A stretch of DNA of 64,000 nt from Roseiarcus sp963836695 (GCA_963836695.1 CAWIKX010000028.1:4776-68775), one strand, 5' to 3'. Positions 22,459 through 30,987 are shown, counted from the stretch's first letter. Made by a program: numbers and translations. The notes: generated by a model from the sequence alone, not told the origin.

Positions 22459-22617
22459 ATGCGCGCTCATATCTCCTATCCCATATATACGGTTATGAAG
22501 GCGACCATAGAGAGCCAACAGCACGGCGTGCGGGAACTATGGTCGGCGGACCGCGACTTCAATCGCTTTCCGGGCGTTGCGGTCGTAAACCCTTTGGTCG
22601 GAAGCGGTTCAAGCTGA
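22459..22617 (+). pseudogene. Remnant of a VapC-type PIN-domain toxin gene
   Basis: The region between dnaE2 and the EamA gene encodes a 52-residue stretch. Its C-terminal half (KATIESQQHGVRELWSADRDF, then NRFPGVAVVNPLVG) closely resembles the last strand-helix-strand of VapC PIN ribonucleases, including the SADRDFxRFPG motif that carries late acidic metal ligands. The N-terminal catalytic half (DTN and the central Glu) is missing, and no antitoxin gene is adjacent. The upstream sequence in this frame has no PIN similarity. It is interpreted as a decayed toxin gene. The similarity is from memory of the family and not from an alignment. Confidence 0.6.
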
Positions 22618-22654
22618 CTGGCCTTGTTCGCGCCTTCGCAATCCTGAGAGCTTC

Positions 22655-23551
22655 ATGGCCGCATATGCGGGGCTGGCCTTTCTATCGCTCCTCTGGGGCT
22701 CGTCCTTTCTTCTGATCAAGATCGCCTCGCGGGCTTTCGATCCGTTCGGGTTCGCCCTCGCTCGGGTCGGAGTCGCGGCGGCGGCGATGCTGCTGACGAG
22801 CGCCCTTTCGGGCAAGGCCTGGCCGGGAACCCGACCGGGGCTGTGGGCCAAACTTCTGGCGCTCGCGCTGGTCGGACAGGTCATTCCCTTCATCCTGCTC
22901 GCTGAGGCGGCGACGCTGACCACGAGCGCCGACATGGCGCTGATGATGGGCGCCCAGCCTATCTTCGTCTTTCTGTTCGGCCGCTTTCTAGGATCGCGCG
23001 ATCGCTGGACGCGGCATGCAGCCCTCGGGCTCATGGTAGGCTTCGCGGGGGTGGGCGCGGCGTTCTGGTCGCCGGGAGCGGGCGGCGGCGCCCATGCCAT
23101 CTTGGGACGAGCCTTCGCTCTGGTTGCGGCCGTCTTCTATGGAACCGGGGCAATCATCTCCGGCGCTGCAACGAGAGAAATTGGGGCCGTCAGAGCAGTT
23201 ACCGCCTCGATGACGATTTCGACGCTCGCGCTCGGTCTGACTGGCTTAGCTTTCGGGAAGCTCCCGCCGCCTATGGCGCTCTTCCAGACCCCGCTGGGAC
23301 CCCTCCTCGCGATGGGCGCGCTCGGCGTCTTCAACACCGCGCTCGCCTATTACGTCTATTTCCGGCTCGTCAACGAGGAGGGTCCGACCTTCGCCAGCCT
23401 CAACAACTACATCGCGCCTGTGATCGGCGTCCTCTGCGGGGCCGTGGCGCTCGCTGAACCTATTGCGTCCTCCGCCTGGGCGGGATTAGCGCTCGTGCTG
23501 ATGGGCGTCGCTCTCACTGGCCGATCGCTGCGCCCGGCGAAAGCACGCTGA
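22655..23551 (+). CDS. EamA/DMT-superfamily transporter
   Basis: A 298-residue inner-membrane protein with ten predicted helices arranged as two EamA repeats (about residues 5-135 and 145-290). It starts MAAYAGLAFLSLLWGSSFLLIKIA, a standard EamA first helix with the WGSSF motif. The second repeat ends with NNYIAPVIGVLCGAVALAEPI and GLALVLMGVALTGRS. Such proteins export amino acids, metabolites or drugs; the substrate cannot be told. It is monocistronic, with the decayed toxin remnant just upstream. Confidence 0.9.
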   Translation: MAAYAGLAFLSLLWGSSFLLIKIASRAFDPFGFALARVGVAAAAMLLTSALSGKAWPGTRPGLWAKLLALALVGQVIPFILLAEAATLTTSADMALMMGAQPIFVFLFGRFLGSRDRWTRHAALGLMVGFAGVGAAFWSPGAGGGAHAILGRAFALVAAVFYGTGAIISGAATREIGAVRAVTASMTISTLALGLTGLAFGKLPPPMALFQTPLGPLLAMGALGVFNTALAYYVYFRLVNEEGPTFASLNNYIAPVIGVLCGAVALAEPIASSAWAGLALVLMGVALTGRSLRPAKAR

Positions 23552-23649
23552 TCGCCGCGGCGCGTCGCGGGAACTCCAATGAAAGGCGGCGAAGCTTTTC
23601 CGCCTAAGCCCCGATTGCGGGTTAGATCCATTCCCGCTGGAGCCCGCTT

Positions 23650-24060
23650 TCATCGCATTTTCGGGGCGTGGGGCGAGATGTGCGCCGCCAAAGGATGTGA
23701 CTCGAGGGCGCGGTCCATGGTGATGAGCCTCAGCCCCTCGACCTGACATTGCGCGAGCAGCATCCTGTCGAAAGGATCGCGCGTCGTTGGCTCAGGCTCT
23801 ACGGAGGCCAGCGCATGGCGTGCATCGATCGCGACGACTTTGACGCCCAGGTTGTCGAGAAGCTCGGAAAGCGCTTCCAGCCTTGCGCCCAGCCTGAGCT
23901 TGCCCAACCGGCATTTGATCGCAATCTCCCATAGGCTGGCCGCGCTCAAGAAATGTTCTCCGTGAGGGTCGCTCAGCGCCGCCCCGAGCGCGGTCGGCAG
24001 GTTCGCCACGCCGCCCGCGATGAGCGCGAGAAACATATGGGTGTCGAGCAAGAGCTTCAT
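23650..24060 (-). CDS. VapC-like PIN-domain toxin
   Basis: A 136-residue PIN ribonuclease, the toxin of a type II toxin-antitoxin pair. Acidic metal ligands are visible at Asp6 (KLLLDTHMF), Glu45 (ASLWEIAIK), Asp95/Asp98 (TRDPFDRMLLAQ) and Asp116 (LITMDRAL). The DTH and LWEIAIK motifs mark the branch commonly paired with Phd/YefM antitoxins. The ATG overlaps the antitoxin stop by four bases (ATGA at 24057-24060), implying coupled translation. Targets in the family are tRNA or rRNA; the target here is unknown. Confidence 0.92.
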   Translation of the reverse strand: MKLLLDTHMFLALIAGGVANLPTALGAALSDPHGEHFLSAASLWEIAIKCRLGKLRLGARLEALSELLDNLGVKVVAIDARHALASVEPEPTTRDPFDRMLLAQCQVEGLRLITMDRALESHPLAAHISPHAPKMR

Positions 24061-24326
24061 GCGTCGGGTGGCAAGGGACGCAGGAGAAAATCCTCTGGAA
24101 GAGGATCATCGAAGTCATTCGCGAGAAGTTCCACGATCCTCTTGATCCCATGTTTGCGCTTGAATTCGTCAAGCGCGTCGAGCCGAAGCCCTTTGCGCGG
24201 CCGGTGCGGGGTCAGTTCGAGCACAGGAGAGCCGTTGCGCGTAACGATGATTGTCTCGCCCCGTTCGACTTCGCGCGCGAGTTCGGTCAGACGGTTCTTG
24301 GCCTCACGGATGGAGACGGTCTTCAT
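24057..24326 (-). CDS. Phd/YefM-family antitoxin
   Basis: An 89-residue antitoxin. The N-terminal Phd/YefM DNA-binding fold is plain (MKTVSIREAKNRLTELAREV, then GETIIVTRNGSPVLELTP). The C-terminal acidic tail (LLANDFDDPLPEDFLL) would wrap around the toxin. It lies upstream of the PIN toxin with a four-base overlap. Such antitoxins repress their own operon. A candidate operator, two direct GTAGCCAC copies 10 bases apart, lies right before its start. Confidence 0.93.
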   Translation of the reverse strand: MKTVSIREAKNRLTELAREVERGETIIVTRNGSPVLELTPHRPRKGLRLDALDEFKRKHGIKRIVELLANDFDDPLPEDFLLRPLPPDA

Positions 24327-24335
24327 GCGTCAAGA

Positions 24336-24353
24336 GTAGCCACTTGTAGCCAC
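24336..24353. promoter_or_regulatory. Candidate operator of the phd-vapC operon (direct repeat)
   Basis: GTAGCCAC at 24336-24343 is repeated at 24346-24353, one helical turn apart. It is 10-27 bases before the antitoxin start codon (read as GTGGCTAC-AA-GTGGCTAC in the direction of the genes). Position and phasing fit an autoregulatory site for the antitoxin. No experimental match is known to me. Confidence 0.5.
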
Positions 24354-24414
24354 AGCGTCAAACGCGGCGTCGCCGCACTGAAACACCGTTCTCCGCGTTC
24401 AGTTCGTCCCTGTT

Positions 24415-25308
24415 CTAACCCCGCGGCCTCAGAGCATCAGCGAGCCGCGCCGTCGCCGACCCAGGCTTGAGCGGCTTCTGCTGGCTCTCATGCGGCGCCC
24501 AGGCTGCGAGCCAGACAAAGTCAAACGTCGCGCGCAAGCGCCCGTCGAGATCGGCGAAGCGGTCCGCGTAGACGGCTGCGGCGCGCAGCAGGACTGCGCG
24601 GCGTAGCGGCTTGCGGCTGCGCGCATACAGCGCGCTCGCGGCTCCCATGGCGCGCAGGTCTGCGAGAAGCGCAAACATGTCGGGGTAGCGGACGACCGCG
24701 CGGTCGAGATCGACGACCGGCAGCGCGAGCCCCGCGCGCTGCGCCAGGCCGCCGAGGGCGCGCACGTCGACGAAGGGCGCAACCCGCGGGGACGCCCCCC
24801 CGAGAATCTCGCTTTCCGCGATGGTCAGGCTTTGGCGCAGCTCGGTCAGTGTCTCGCCCCCGATCATCGCTGCTATCAGGAGGCCGTCGCCTTTCAGCGC
24901 GCGCCGCATCTGAACCAAGGCGCCCGGCAGATCGTTCACCGTCTGCAGCGCAAGCAGCGAGATGGCGAGATCAAGCCGGCCGTCGGCGGCCGGGAGGCGC
25001 TCGAGGTCGCCAACCGCCGGCAGGAAACCGCCGGTCCCCAGGCTCGCCTGGGTTGGGGCGACCCGGATGACGCAATCGACCTGGCCGGCCGCCGTGAGAG
25101 TGACGGCGCCATGCGGGCCGGGCGAGCCAAAGTCCGCCGCAAGCGCGAACCGCCGTTTGACCAGCGCCAGCCGGTCGCCGAGGTCTTCAGCCGCCCTCGC
25201 GAGCAGGAAGTCAGTTGGAGCGTGCCCCCAGGGCTGCGCCCAGACGCGATCGAGGCGCCGATTGATCAGATCTCGGTCGAATATCTGCGGCGGCGCCGGA
25301 TGCAACAT
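24415..25308 (-). CDS. Class I SAM-dependent methyltransferase-like protein (BioC/NDUFAF5-like)
   Basis: A 297-residue protein. It starts PPQIFDRDLINRRLDRVWAQ, which matches the alphaproteobacterial group related to mitochondrial NDUFAF5 and to BioC. The methyltransferase fold is visible in the second half: LERLPAADGRLDLAISLLALQTVNDLPGALVQMRRALKGDGLLIAAMIGGETLTELRQ holds the post-II, motif III and post-motif III helices. The first glycine-rich SAM loop is weak (FGSPGPHGAV). NDUFAF5 hydroxylates an arginine of complex I rather than methylating, so the reaction is open. It is divergent from comF, an arrangement often seen in related genomes. Confidence 0.8.
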   Translation of the reverse strand: MLHPAPPQIFDRDLINRRLDRVWAQPWGHAPTDFLLARAAEDLGDRLALVKRRFALAADFGSPGPHGAVTLTAAGQVDCVIRVAPTQASLGTGGFLPAVGDLERLPAADGRLDLAISLLALQTVNDLPGALVQMRRALKGDGLLIAAMIGGETLTELRQSLTIAESEILGGASPRVAPFVDVRALGGLAQRAGLALPVVDLDRAVVRYPDMFALLADLRAMGAASALYARSRKPLRRAVLLRAAAVYADRFADLDGRLRATFDFVWLAAWAPHESQQKPLKPGSATARLADALRPRG

Positions 25309-25371
25309 GGGCGCTTGTTATGCGCCCGGACGCCCCTCGCGCAAAGCTGCGGTTCGGGCTAGCTTGCACTC

Positions 25372-26166
25372 ATGAACGTGTCTTCGGCCCTGGACAGGGA
25401 TGAGGCTACCGGCTCGCTTTTAGCGCGGCGCGCTCGCGCGCTTGCCTTGAGCCTGGCTCAAGCGGCGCTCGATACGCTTTATCCGCCGACATGCCTCGCC
25501 TGCCGCGCTGCCACGGACAGGCACGGCGCGCTTTGCCCGCACTGCTGGAATACGATTCGCTTCATTGAGCGGCCATTTTGCGAGCGTCTCGGCACGCCAT
25601 TCGAGCAGGATCTCGGCCAAGGCCTCATTTCGCCGCAAGCGATGGCCGATCCCCCGGCGTTCGGCCGCGCCCGCGCAGTGGCGAGGTTCGAGGATGGACC
25701 GGCGCGCACGCTCGTTCATCGGCTCAAATATTCCGACCGCGCGGAGCTCTCGCGGCCAATCGCGACTTGGATGGCTCGCGCCGGCGCCGATATTCTTTCA
25801 GACGCCGATCTCCTGACGCCGGTGCCGCTGCACGCCTTGCGGCTGTGGCGACGGCAGTTCAACCAGGCCGCGGCGCTGGCGACAGAGATCTCCCGCCAAA
25901 CAGGAATTGCTTGCGATCTGGCCACCCTGCGACGGGTCAAGGCGACGCGCAGTCAGGTGGGATTGAGCCGAGCGCAGAGGGCCGAAAATGTGCAGGGAGC
26001 GTTCCGTCTCGCCGAGGGCGCGACCGTCCGGGGGCTCAATGTCGTGCTGGTCGACGATGTCCTAACCTCAGGCGCGACCGCCAACGCCAGCGCGAGGGCG
26101 CTATTGAGGGCTGGAGCCAACCGGGTGGACGTGCTCGTCTTCGCGAGGGTTGTTACCGCCGCCTAA
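25372..26166 (+). CDS. comF: ComF family protein (zinc finger plus phosphoribosyltransferase)
   Basis: A 264-residue protein with an N-terminal double zinc ribbon (CLACRAA, then CPHCW, residues about 41-63). The C-terminal type I phosphoribosyltransferase domain has the PRPP loop VVLVDDVLTSGATANASARAL near residue 224. It also has the ComF motif FNQAAALATEISRQTG and a RVKATRSQVGLSRAQRAENVQGAF segment. ComF homologues take part in DNA uptake in naturally competent bacteria; in alphaproteobacteria the role is uncertain. It is followed 54 bases downstream by grxC and then a DUF1178 gene, a conserved order. Confidence 0.92.
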   Translation: MNVSSALDRDEATGSLLARRARALALSLAQAALDTLYPPTCLACRAATDRHGALCPHCWNTIRFIERPFCERLGTPFEQDLGQGLISPQAMADPPAFGRARAVARFEDGPARTLVHRLKYSDRAELSRPIATWMARAGADILSDADLLTPVPLHALRLWRRQFNQAAALATEISRQTGIACDLATLRRVKATRSQVGLSRAQRAENVQGAFRLAEGATVRGLNVVLVDDVLTSGATANASARALLRAGANRVDVLVFARVVTAA

Positions 26167-26220
26167 CTGCTCCATATAGTAGCGGAATCTGTGGATTGCT
26201 GCATCAAGGATCTCTCGGGC

Positions 26221-26478
26221 GTGCCTCCTGTTGTCATCTACACCAAGTCGACTTGCCCCTACTGCCACTCCGCCAAGGCTCTGCTACGCGCCAAGTCAGC
26301 CCAATTCGAGGAGATCGGCGTGGACGGCGACCGCGCCGCCCAGGCGGCGATGGCGGCGAAGGCGAATGGCCGTTGGACGGTGCCGCAGATTTTCATCGGC
26401 GGCGCCCATGTCGGCGGCTGCGACGATTTGCACGAACTCGAGGCTACGGGCGAACTTGATGCGCTTCTGGCGGGCTGA
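26221..26478 (+). CDS. grxC: Glutaredoxin 3
   Basis: An 85-residue dithiol glutaredoxin reducing protein disulfides and glutathione mixed disulfides. The active-site motif is CPYC (KSTCPYCHSAK), with the cis-Pro segment WTVPQIFIGG and the glutathione-binding GGCDDL. Two in-frame GTG codons compete. The GTG at 26221 is chosen because AAGGA lies at 26206-26210 and the length then equals the family norm; the GTG at 26191 would add ten residues including two cysteines. It lies three bases before the next gene. Confidence 0.94.
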   Translation: MPPVVIYTKSTCPYCHSAKALLRAKSAQFEEIGVDGDRAAQAAMAAKANGRWTVPQIFIGGAHVGGCDDLHELEATGELDALLAG

Positions 26479-26481
26479 ACG

Positions 26482-26916
26482 ATGATCAAATACGCGCTTG
26501 GCTGCGCCGAGGGGCATGCCTTCGAGAGCTGGTTTCCTGACAGCGCCGCTTACGACAAGCAGCGCAAGCGCGGCTTTGTCGCCTGTCCCGAATGCGGTTC
26601 GACCCGCGTCGACAAGGCAATAATGGCTCCGGCCGTTGTTGGGGGCGAGCGGGCTGCCGCGGAGGAGGGCTCCGCAATAGTGGTGGATGCTCAGCGCCGG
26701 CAGGCGCGCGAATTTTTCGTTCGCATGCGACGCGAAATCGAGGCTAACACTGACGATGTCGGGGCCAAGTTCCCGCAGGTGGCGCGAGCCATCCATCTCG
26801 GTGAGGAACCGGAACGTGCAATTCGTGGGCGCGCGAGCCTTGCGGAGGCCAAGTCGTTGCTGGAGGACGGCGTCGGCGTGCTGCCGATGCCGATGCTGGA
26901 GGACGAGCTGAACTAG
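26482..26916 (+). CDS. DUF1178 family protein
   Basis: A 144-residue protein of unknown function. It opens MIKYALGCAEGHAFESWFPDS and has a CPECGS half of a likely zinc site near residue 36 (with Cys8 and His12 as further candidate ligands). The C-terminal half is helical (QARREFFVRMRREIEANTDDVG-like, then PQVARAIHLGEEPERAIRG), both parts typical of DUF1178. It is almost fused to grxC (three-base gap), so the two are cotranscribed. No function is known to me. Confidence 0.9.
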   Translation: MIKYALGCAEGHAFESWFPDSAAYDKQRKRGFVACPECGSTRVDKAIMAPAVVGGERAAAEEGSAIVVDAQRRQAREFFVRMRREIEANTDDVGAKFPQVARAIHLGEEPERAIRGRASLAEAKSLLEDGVGVLPMPMLEDELN

Positions 26917-27001
26917 GCGCGAGCGGCTGACGACAAGACGGGTCGCTCGTCAGTCCCCTTACGGAATTCGCGTTTCAAATCGCATACTGATCGATTTTTC
27001 G

Positions 27002-27814
27002 CTACTTCTCGCCGATGCGGAATTCCTGCGCCTCAACCACCGTCGTGCCGATCATCGTCCGCACCGAGACGCGAAAAGGAAACAGCACATGATCGCTCTC
27101 GATTGGCGCCAGCCAGACTTCTAGGTCCTTGTTATCAGCCATGAATTTGGTCGCCGGGCGGTTGCGGCTATGACCGGATACGGGCACGTAGCGGGCCGCG
27201 CACACCACGACGGGTCCGTCGTACCCTTTCGCCGACACTGTGCGCTCGCCAACATAAGTCAGGTCGATATCGAACCGCGTATAACCGTCGAAGATCGGCA
27301 CCTTGCGGTTGCACGCGGCAGGCGACAGGATCGGTCCCGAGGCTGGCGCCGTAAGGATGACCGCGCCCACCGGATCGACGACGCCGCGCTCGTCCCCTGG
27401 CCCAAGCGGAACCCGATCCGGCTTGTCCTGGAATGGCGGCGAGATGTCGACTCCGGTGACCGCATTGCCAGCAAGCGCCATGCGAATCGTGCGCGTCATG
27501 TTCGAGCTTGAGGCGGTAGTGGCGAAACTCGCCGGCGAGACCCGGCCCTGAACGATCGCGCCCATGCCCGCAGACGCGCCGCGCGCATTGGTGAAGAGCT
27601 TGGCGAGGCCGCTCAATTTGGCGTCGCCCGTAATCGCGTAAGTTGTCGGGGTGAGGTCGGCCTTGAGATGGACCGAGCCAATCGGAAGGCCGACCAAGGA
27701 TACGCGGTAGCTGGCGTGCAGCACGTCCGCGCGCGCCCCGGCGGCCCACATAAGCGCGGTCGTAACTGCCACTGTGGCCAATCGCAAGCCTGCCTTAGGC
27801 GATCGCGGCGCCAT
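27002..27814 (-). CDS. Exported DUF3108 domain protein
   Basis: A 270-residue exported protein. Start: ATG at 27814 (MAPRSPKAGLRLATVA), giving a Sec signal peptide with cleavage near GARA-DVLHASY. The DUF3108 domain covers most of the mature part, beginning with YRVSLVGLPIGSVHLKADL and including DGYTRFDIDLTYVGERTV and DLEVWLAPIESDHVLFPFRVSV. It is probably periplasmic or outer-membrane facing. It faces a divergent GNAT gene. The function of this family is not established. Confidence 0.85.
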   Translation of the reverse strand: MAPRSPKAGLRLATVAVTTALMWAAGARADVLHASYRVSLVGLPIGSVHLKADLTPTTYAITGDAKLSGLAKLFTNARGASAGMGAIVQGRVSPASFATTASSSNMTRTIRMALAGNAVTGVDISPPFQDKPDRVPLGPGDERGVVDPVGAVILTAPASGPILSPAACNRKVPIFDGYTRFDIDLTYVGERTVSAKGYDGPVVVCAARYVPVSGHSRNRPATKFMADNKDLEVWLAPIESDHVLFPFRVSVRTMIGTTVVEAQEFRIGEK

Positions 27815-27981
27815 CGTTTCGAATCTCCAGCTCGGGCGTTTGCAGCGCATTGAACGGCGATTGCGCTTTAATTCCGGCGGCGTTGCGCCAACTCACGGGC
27901 CAGCCGCACGACCAAAAAAGTCATCCTTCGCTGCTGTCAAGACCTTGCGGCGAGCCCGCGCGCGGACTTAACATCCACTCC

Positions 27982-28488
27982 ATGGTCGAGACGGTCATAT
28001 CCATTCGGGCGGCGCGCCTCGGTGACGAGGGTGAAATCGCCACCGTCCATGACGCGGCGTGGCGCGAGGCCTATCGGGGCGTGATTCCCGGCCGGGAGCT
28101 CGAGCGGATGATCGCGCGCCGAGGCCCGGAATGGTGGCGCCTGGCGATCGCCCGCCGGACGCCGCTCTTGGTGCTCGAGTTCGGCGATTCCGTTGTCGGC
28201 TACATAAGCTATGGCCGCAATCGGGTGCCAGCGCTCGGTTATGGCGGCGAGATTTTTGAACTCTACCTCGCGCCGGAGTGCCAGGGGTGCGGCTTCGGCC
28301 GGCGGATGTTCGAGGCGGCGCGTAAGGATTTGGCGGGCCACGGTTTCTCGAACCTTGTCGTCTGGGCGCTGGCGGACAACGAGCGGGCAGTCGGATTTTA
28401 CCGCCGGCTCGGCGGGCGGATCCTACGCCGCGCGCGCGAAACTTTCGGCGGTCAGCAACGCGACCGTATCGCTTTCGGCTTCGGCTGA
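27982..28488 (+). CDS. GNAT family N-acetyltransferase
   Basis: A 168-residue acyltransferase that moves an acetyl group from acetyl-CoA to an amine. The ATG at 27982 (MVETVISIRAARLGD) gives the normal GNAT N-terminus. The CoA-binding motif A is ELYLAPECQGCGFGRRMFEAA (Q-x-x-G-x-G, near residue 99). Motif B has VVWALADNERAVGFYRRLGGRI. The N-terminal AAWREAYRGVIPGRELERM resembles the RimI/PhiN-like branch often annotated as acting on amines or antibiotics. The substrate is not assigned. Confidence 0.9.
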   Translation: MVETVISIRAARLGDEGEIATVHDAAWREAYRGVIPGRELERMIARRGPEWWRLAIARRTPLLVLEFGDSVVGYISYGRNRVPALGYGGEIFELYLAPECQGCGFGRRMFEAARKDLAGHGFSNLVVWALADNERAVGFYRRLGGRILRRARETFGGQQRDRIAFGFG

Positions 28489-28542
28489 ATGTTCGTGCGC
28501 CCCTAAGGCGGGAATGAAGCGCCGCCGACCGGAGGGACATGC

Positions 28543-29085
28543 ATGAACTTGAACGCCGTGCCAATAGGGAAAAATCCGCCCGACGACATCAATGTCGTGA
28601 TCGAGGTCCCGATTGGCGGCGAGCCGATCAAGTACGAGATGGACAAAGAGAGCGGCGCGCTACTGGTCGATCGTTTTCTGTACACCTCGATGCGATATCC
28701 CGGAAATTACGGCTTCATCCCTCATACGCTCTCGAATGATGGCGATCCCTGCGATGTGATCGTCGCCAATACGCGGGCAATCATTCCCGGCGCTGTCATG
28801 AACTGCCGAGTGGTCGGCGTTCTCTTGATGGAGGATGAGCAAGGAGGCGACGAGAAGCTGCTCGCCGTGCCGTCGCCGAAGTTGACCAAGCGGTACGCAA
28901 ACGTGAACAACTACTTGGATCTACCGGCGATCACGATCCAGCAGATCGAGCATTTCTTCGCCCACTACAAGGACCTCGAACCGAATAAGTGGGTCAAGAT
29001 CATCCGGTGGGGTGACGCGGCGGAGGCGCGCGCCCTCGTGATCGAAGGCGTGGAGCGAGCCAAGAAGGCGAAGGGCGTCGAGTAA
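28543..29085 (+). CDS. ppa: Inorganic pyrophosphatase (family I)
   Basis: A 180-residue soluble enzyme hydrolysing pyrophosphate to phosphate, pulling biosynthetic reactions forward. Active-site features are IEVPIGGEPIKYEMDKESG (Lys and Glu), YPGNYGFIPHTLSNDGDPCDV (signature D-G-D-P-x-D with metal-binding Asp) and KWVKIIRWGD near the C-terminus. Family-normal length. Start: ATG at 28543 after GGAGGGACATGC. It is a single-gene unit. Confidence 0.97.
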   Translation: MNLNAVPIGKNPPDDINVVIEVPIGGEPIKYEMDKESGALLVDRFLYTSMRYPGNYGFIPHTLSNDGDPCDVIVANTRAIIPGAVMNCRVVGVLLMEDEQGGDEKLLAVPSPKLTKRYANVNNYLDLPAITIQQIEHFFAHYKDLEPNKWVKIIRWGDAAEARALVIEGVERAKKAKGVE

Positions 29086-29144
29086 GCTTCAACGCAGGCC
29101 GCAGCGAGCCTTCCTCGTCGCGATGGCGAGCGCGCGTTGCCCTC

Positions 29145-29891
29145 CTAGCTGCCTACCATCAGCTTTACGATCTCGTCGTGGGTTGTCTCCGACGGCTTGC
29201 GCGCGCCGGCCTTCTCGCCATGCCGAAAGACGACGATCTCGTCGGCGACTTCGAAAATATCGCGCAGGTTGTGCGAGATGAAGATGATCCCCTTGCCCTG
29301 CGCACGCAGGGACTTAATCAGCGCCAACACGCGGCGCTGCTCGGGGACGCCGAGCGCAGCAGTCGGCTCGTCCATGATGACGAGCCGTGCGTTCCAGTAG
29401 AGCGCCCGCCCGATGGCGATCGCCTGGCGCTGCCCGCCGGAAAAGGCGGCGACTGGCGCGTCGAGCCGAGTCACATGGAAGTCGAGGCTCGCCATCGCCT
29501 CTTTCGCGGCTTTCGCCATCCTGGCCCTGTCGAGGATCGGCAAGAAGCCGAACAGCTTGCGCTTGGGTTCACGGCCGAGAAAGATGTTTTCGCCAATCGA
29601 GAGATTGTCCGCGAGCGCAAGGTCCTGATAGATGGTCTCGATCCCGCTTTCGCGGGCCTCGTGGGGTGTGGCGAAGTCGATCGCCTTGCTGTCGAGCAGG
29701 ATCTCCCCCTCGTCGTGGCGAAACACGCCGGAAATCGCCTTGATAATGGTCGATTTGCCGGCCCCGTTGTCGCCGGCGAGCGCGACAACCTGGCCGGGAT
29801 AGACCTCGAGTGACACGCGGTTCAGGGCCTGCACGGCGCCGAAAGCCTTCGAGACGTTCTTGACGGCCAAGATCGGCTCGGCGTCACTCAA
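29145..29891 (-). CDS. Sugar ABC transporter ATP-binding protein (FrcA-like)
   Basis: A 248-residue ATPase with a single nucleotide-binding domain, unlike the double-domain RbsA type. Walker A is GDNGAGKSTI near residue 38, signature AFSGGQRQAIAIGRAL, Walker B RLVIMDEPTAAL, and switch His in IFISHNLRDI. The start is most probably a TTG at 29891, preceded by GGAGGG with seven-base spacing, and it overlaps the end of the permease gene by eight bases, suggesting coupling. The order binding protein, permease, ATPase equals frcBCA of Sinorhizobium, where fructose, ribose and mannose are taken up. The sugar here is inference. Confidence 0.88.
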   Translation of the reverse strand: MSDAEPILAVKNVSKAFGAVQALNRVSLEVYPGQVVALAGDNGAGKSTIIKAISGVFRHDEGEILLDSKAIDFATPHEARESGIETIYQDLALADNLSIGENIFLGREPKRKLFGFLPILDRARMAKAAKEAMASLDFHVTRLDAPVAAFSGGQRQAIAIGRALYWNARLVIMDEPTAALGVPEQRRVLALIKSLRAQGKGIIFISHNLRDIFEVADEIVVFRHGEKAGARKPSETTHDEIVKLMVGS

Positions 29892-30918
29892 CGGTTCGCC
29901 CTCCCATGAGGCCGCGCTGAGTCTGGTCGACGAACACCGAAATGATGATGACAACGCCGACCGCGATGAACTGCCAGAACGGCTCGACATTGATGAAGAC
30001 CAGACCGTACTGGATAACCGCGATGACAAGTGCGCCGGCGACCGTGCCAGCGATCGTGCCGGAACCGCCGAACAAACTCGCCCCCCCAATGACCACCGCC
30101 GCTATCGAGTCCAGCAGCAGGGGTTCGCCAGCCTGGGGCGCGCCTGCGGTGAAACGGCCGGTGTACATAGCGCCCGCGACGCCCGCCATCACCGCCGAGA
30201 GCAGATAGATCCTGAGCGTCAACCATTTCACGTCGATGCCGGCGCGGTTTGCCGCCGCCTTACTGGCGCCGAGCGCGTAGGTGTGCTGGCCAAAGCGCGT
30301 CTGCGACAGGATGTAGTGCAGAACCAGGCAGGCGGCGCCGGTGATGATGACCAGGACCGGAACCCCAAAAACCCGTCCGTTGCCAATGGCGCTAAACCAA
30401 TCGTTGTCGATGGCGACGGTCATCCCGCCAGCGAAGAGATAGGCGGCGCCGCGCGCGACCCCGTACATGCCTAGCGTCCCGATGAACGGCGGGATCTGCA
30501 GGCGGGAGACCAAGAGGCCATTGACGAGTCCGGGAATGATGGCGATCGCCGCCCCGCAAAGGATTGCGCCCAACATCGCGAGAAAGGGCGGAAGGCCGAG
30601 CCCCGCGGTGAGAAAGTTCGCCCCATGCGCCGCGATCACCGACGACAGACCCATCACGAAGCCGAGCGACAGGTCGATGCCCGCGGAGATGATGACGAAA
30701 GTCTGGCCGAGCGCCAGCAGGAGCGGCGCCGTGGCGAAGACCAGGATCGACTGGATGTTGTAAACGTTGAAGAGAAACGACGTCCCTTCCGTCGCGCGCG
30801 CCCAGACCTCGAAAAACAGAACGAGGAAGACGAGAAAAACCCAGGCCCGAAGCTGCGCGATCCAGAGAATGATCGGGTGACGAAGACGAACCGAGGGCGA
30901 CGTCGCTAGACTCGTCAT
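29884..30918 (-). CDS. Sugar ABC transporter permease (FrcC/RbsC-like)
   Basis: A 344-residue membrane permease of the BPD_transp_2 family. Eight to ten hydrophobic segments are present, with the family motif TFVIISAGIDLSLGFVMGLSSVIAA near residue 75 and the EAA-like loop ALGASKAAANRAGIDVKW. The C-terminal region has FGGSGTIAGTVAGALVIAVIQYGLVFI and ends in DQTQRGL. Start: ATG at 30918 with GGGGAT before it. It overlaps the ATPase start and lies 69 bases after the binding-protein gene. Confidence 0.92.
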   Translation of the reverse strand: MTSLATSPSVRLRHPIILWIAQLRAWVFLVFLVLFFEVWARATEGTSFLFNVYNIQSILVFATAPLLLALGQTFVIISAGIDLSLGFVMGLSSVIAAHGANFLTAGLGLPPFLAMLGAILCGAAIAIIPGLVNGLLVSRLQIPPFIGTLGMYGVARGAAYLFAGGMTVAIDNDWFSAIGNGRVFGVPVLVIITGAACLVLHYILSQTRFGQHTYALGASKAAANRAGIDVKWLTLRIYLLSAVMAGVAGAMYTGRFTAGAPQAGEPLLLDSIAAVVIGGASLFGGSGTIAGTVAGALVIAVIQYGLVFINVEPFWQFIAVGVVIIISVFVDQTQRGLMGGRTVE

Positions 30919-30987
30919 GCGATCCCCGAACAAACGTCAAAACGAAGCTGCCAGCGCGACGGCTGGCGGCTTCGCGCGGCCCGCTCT

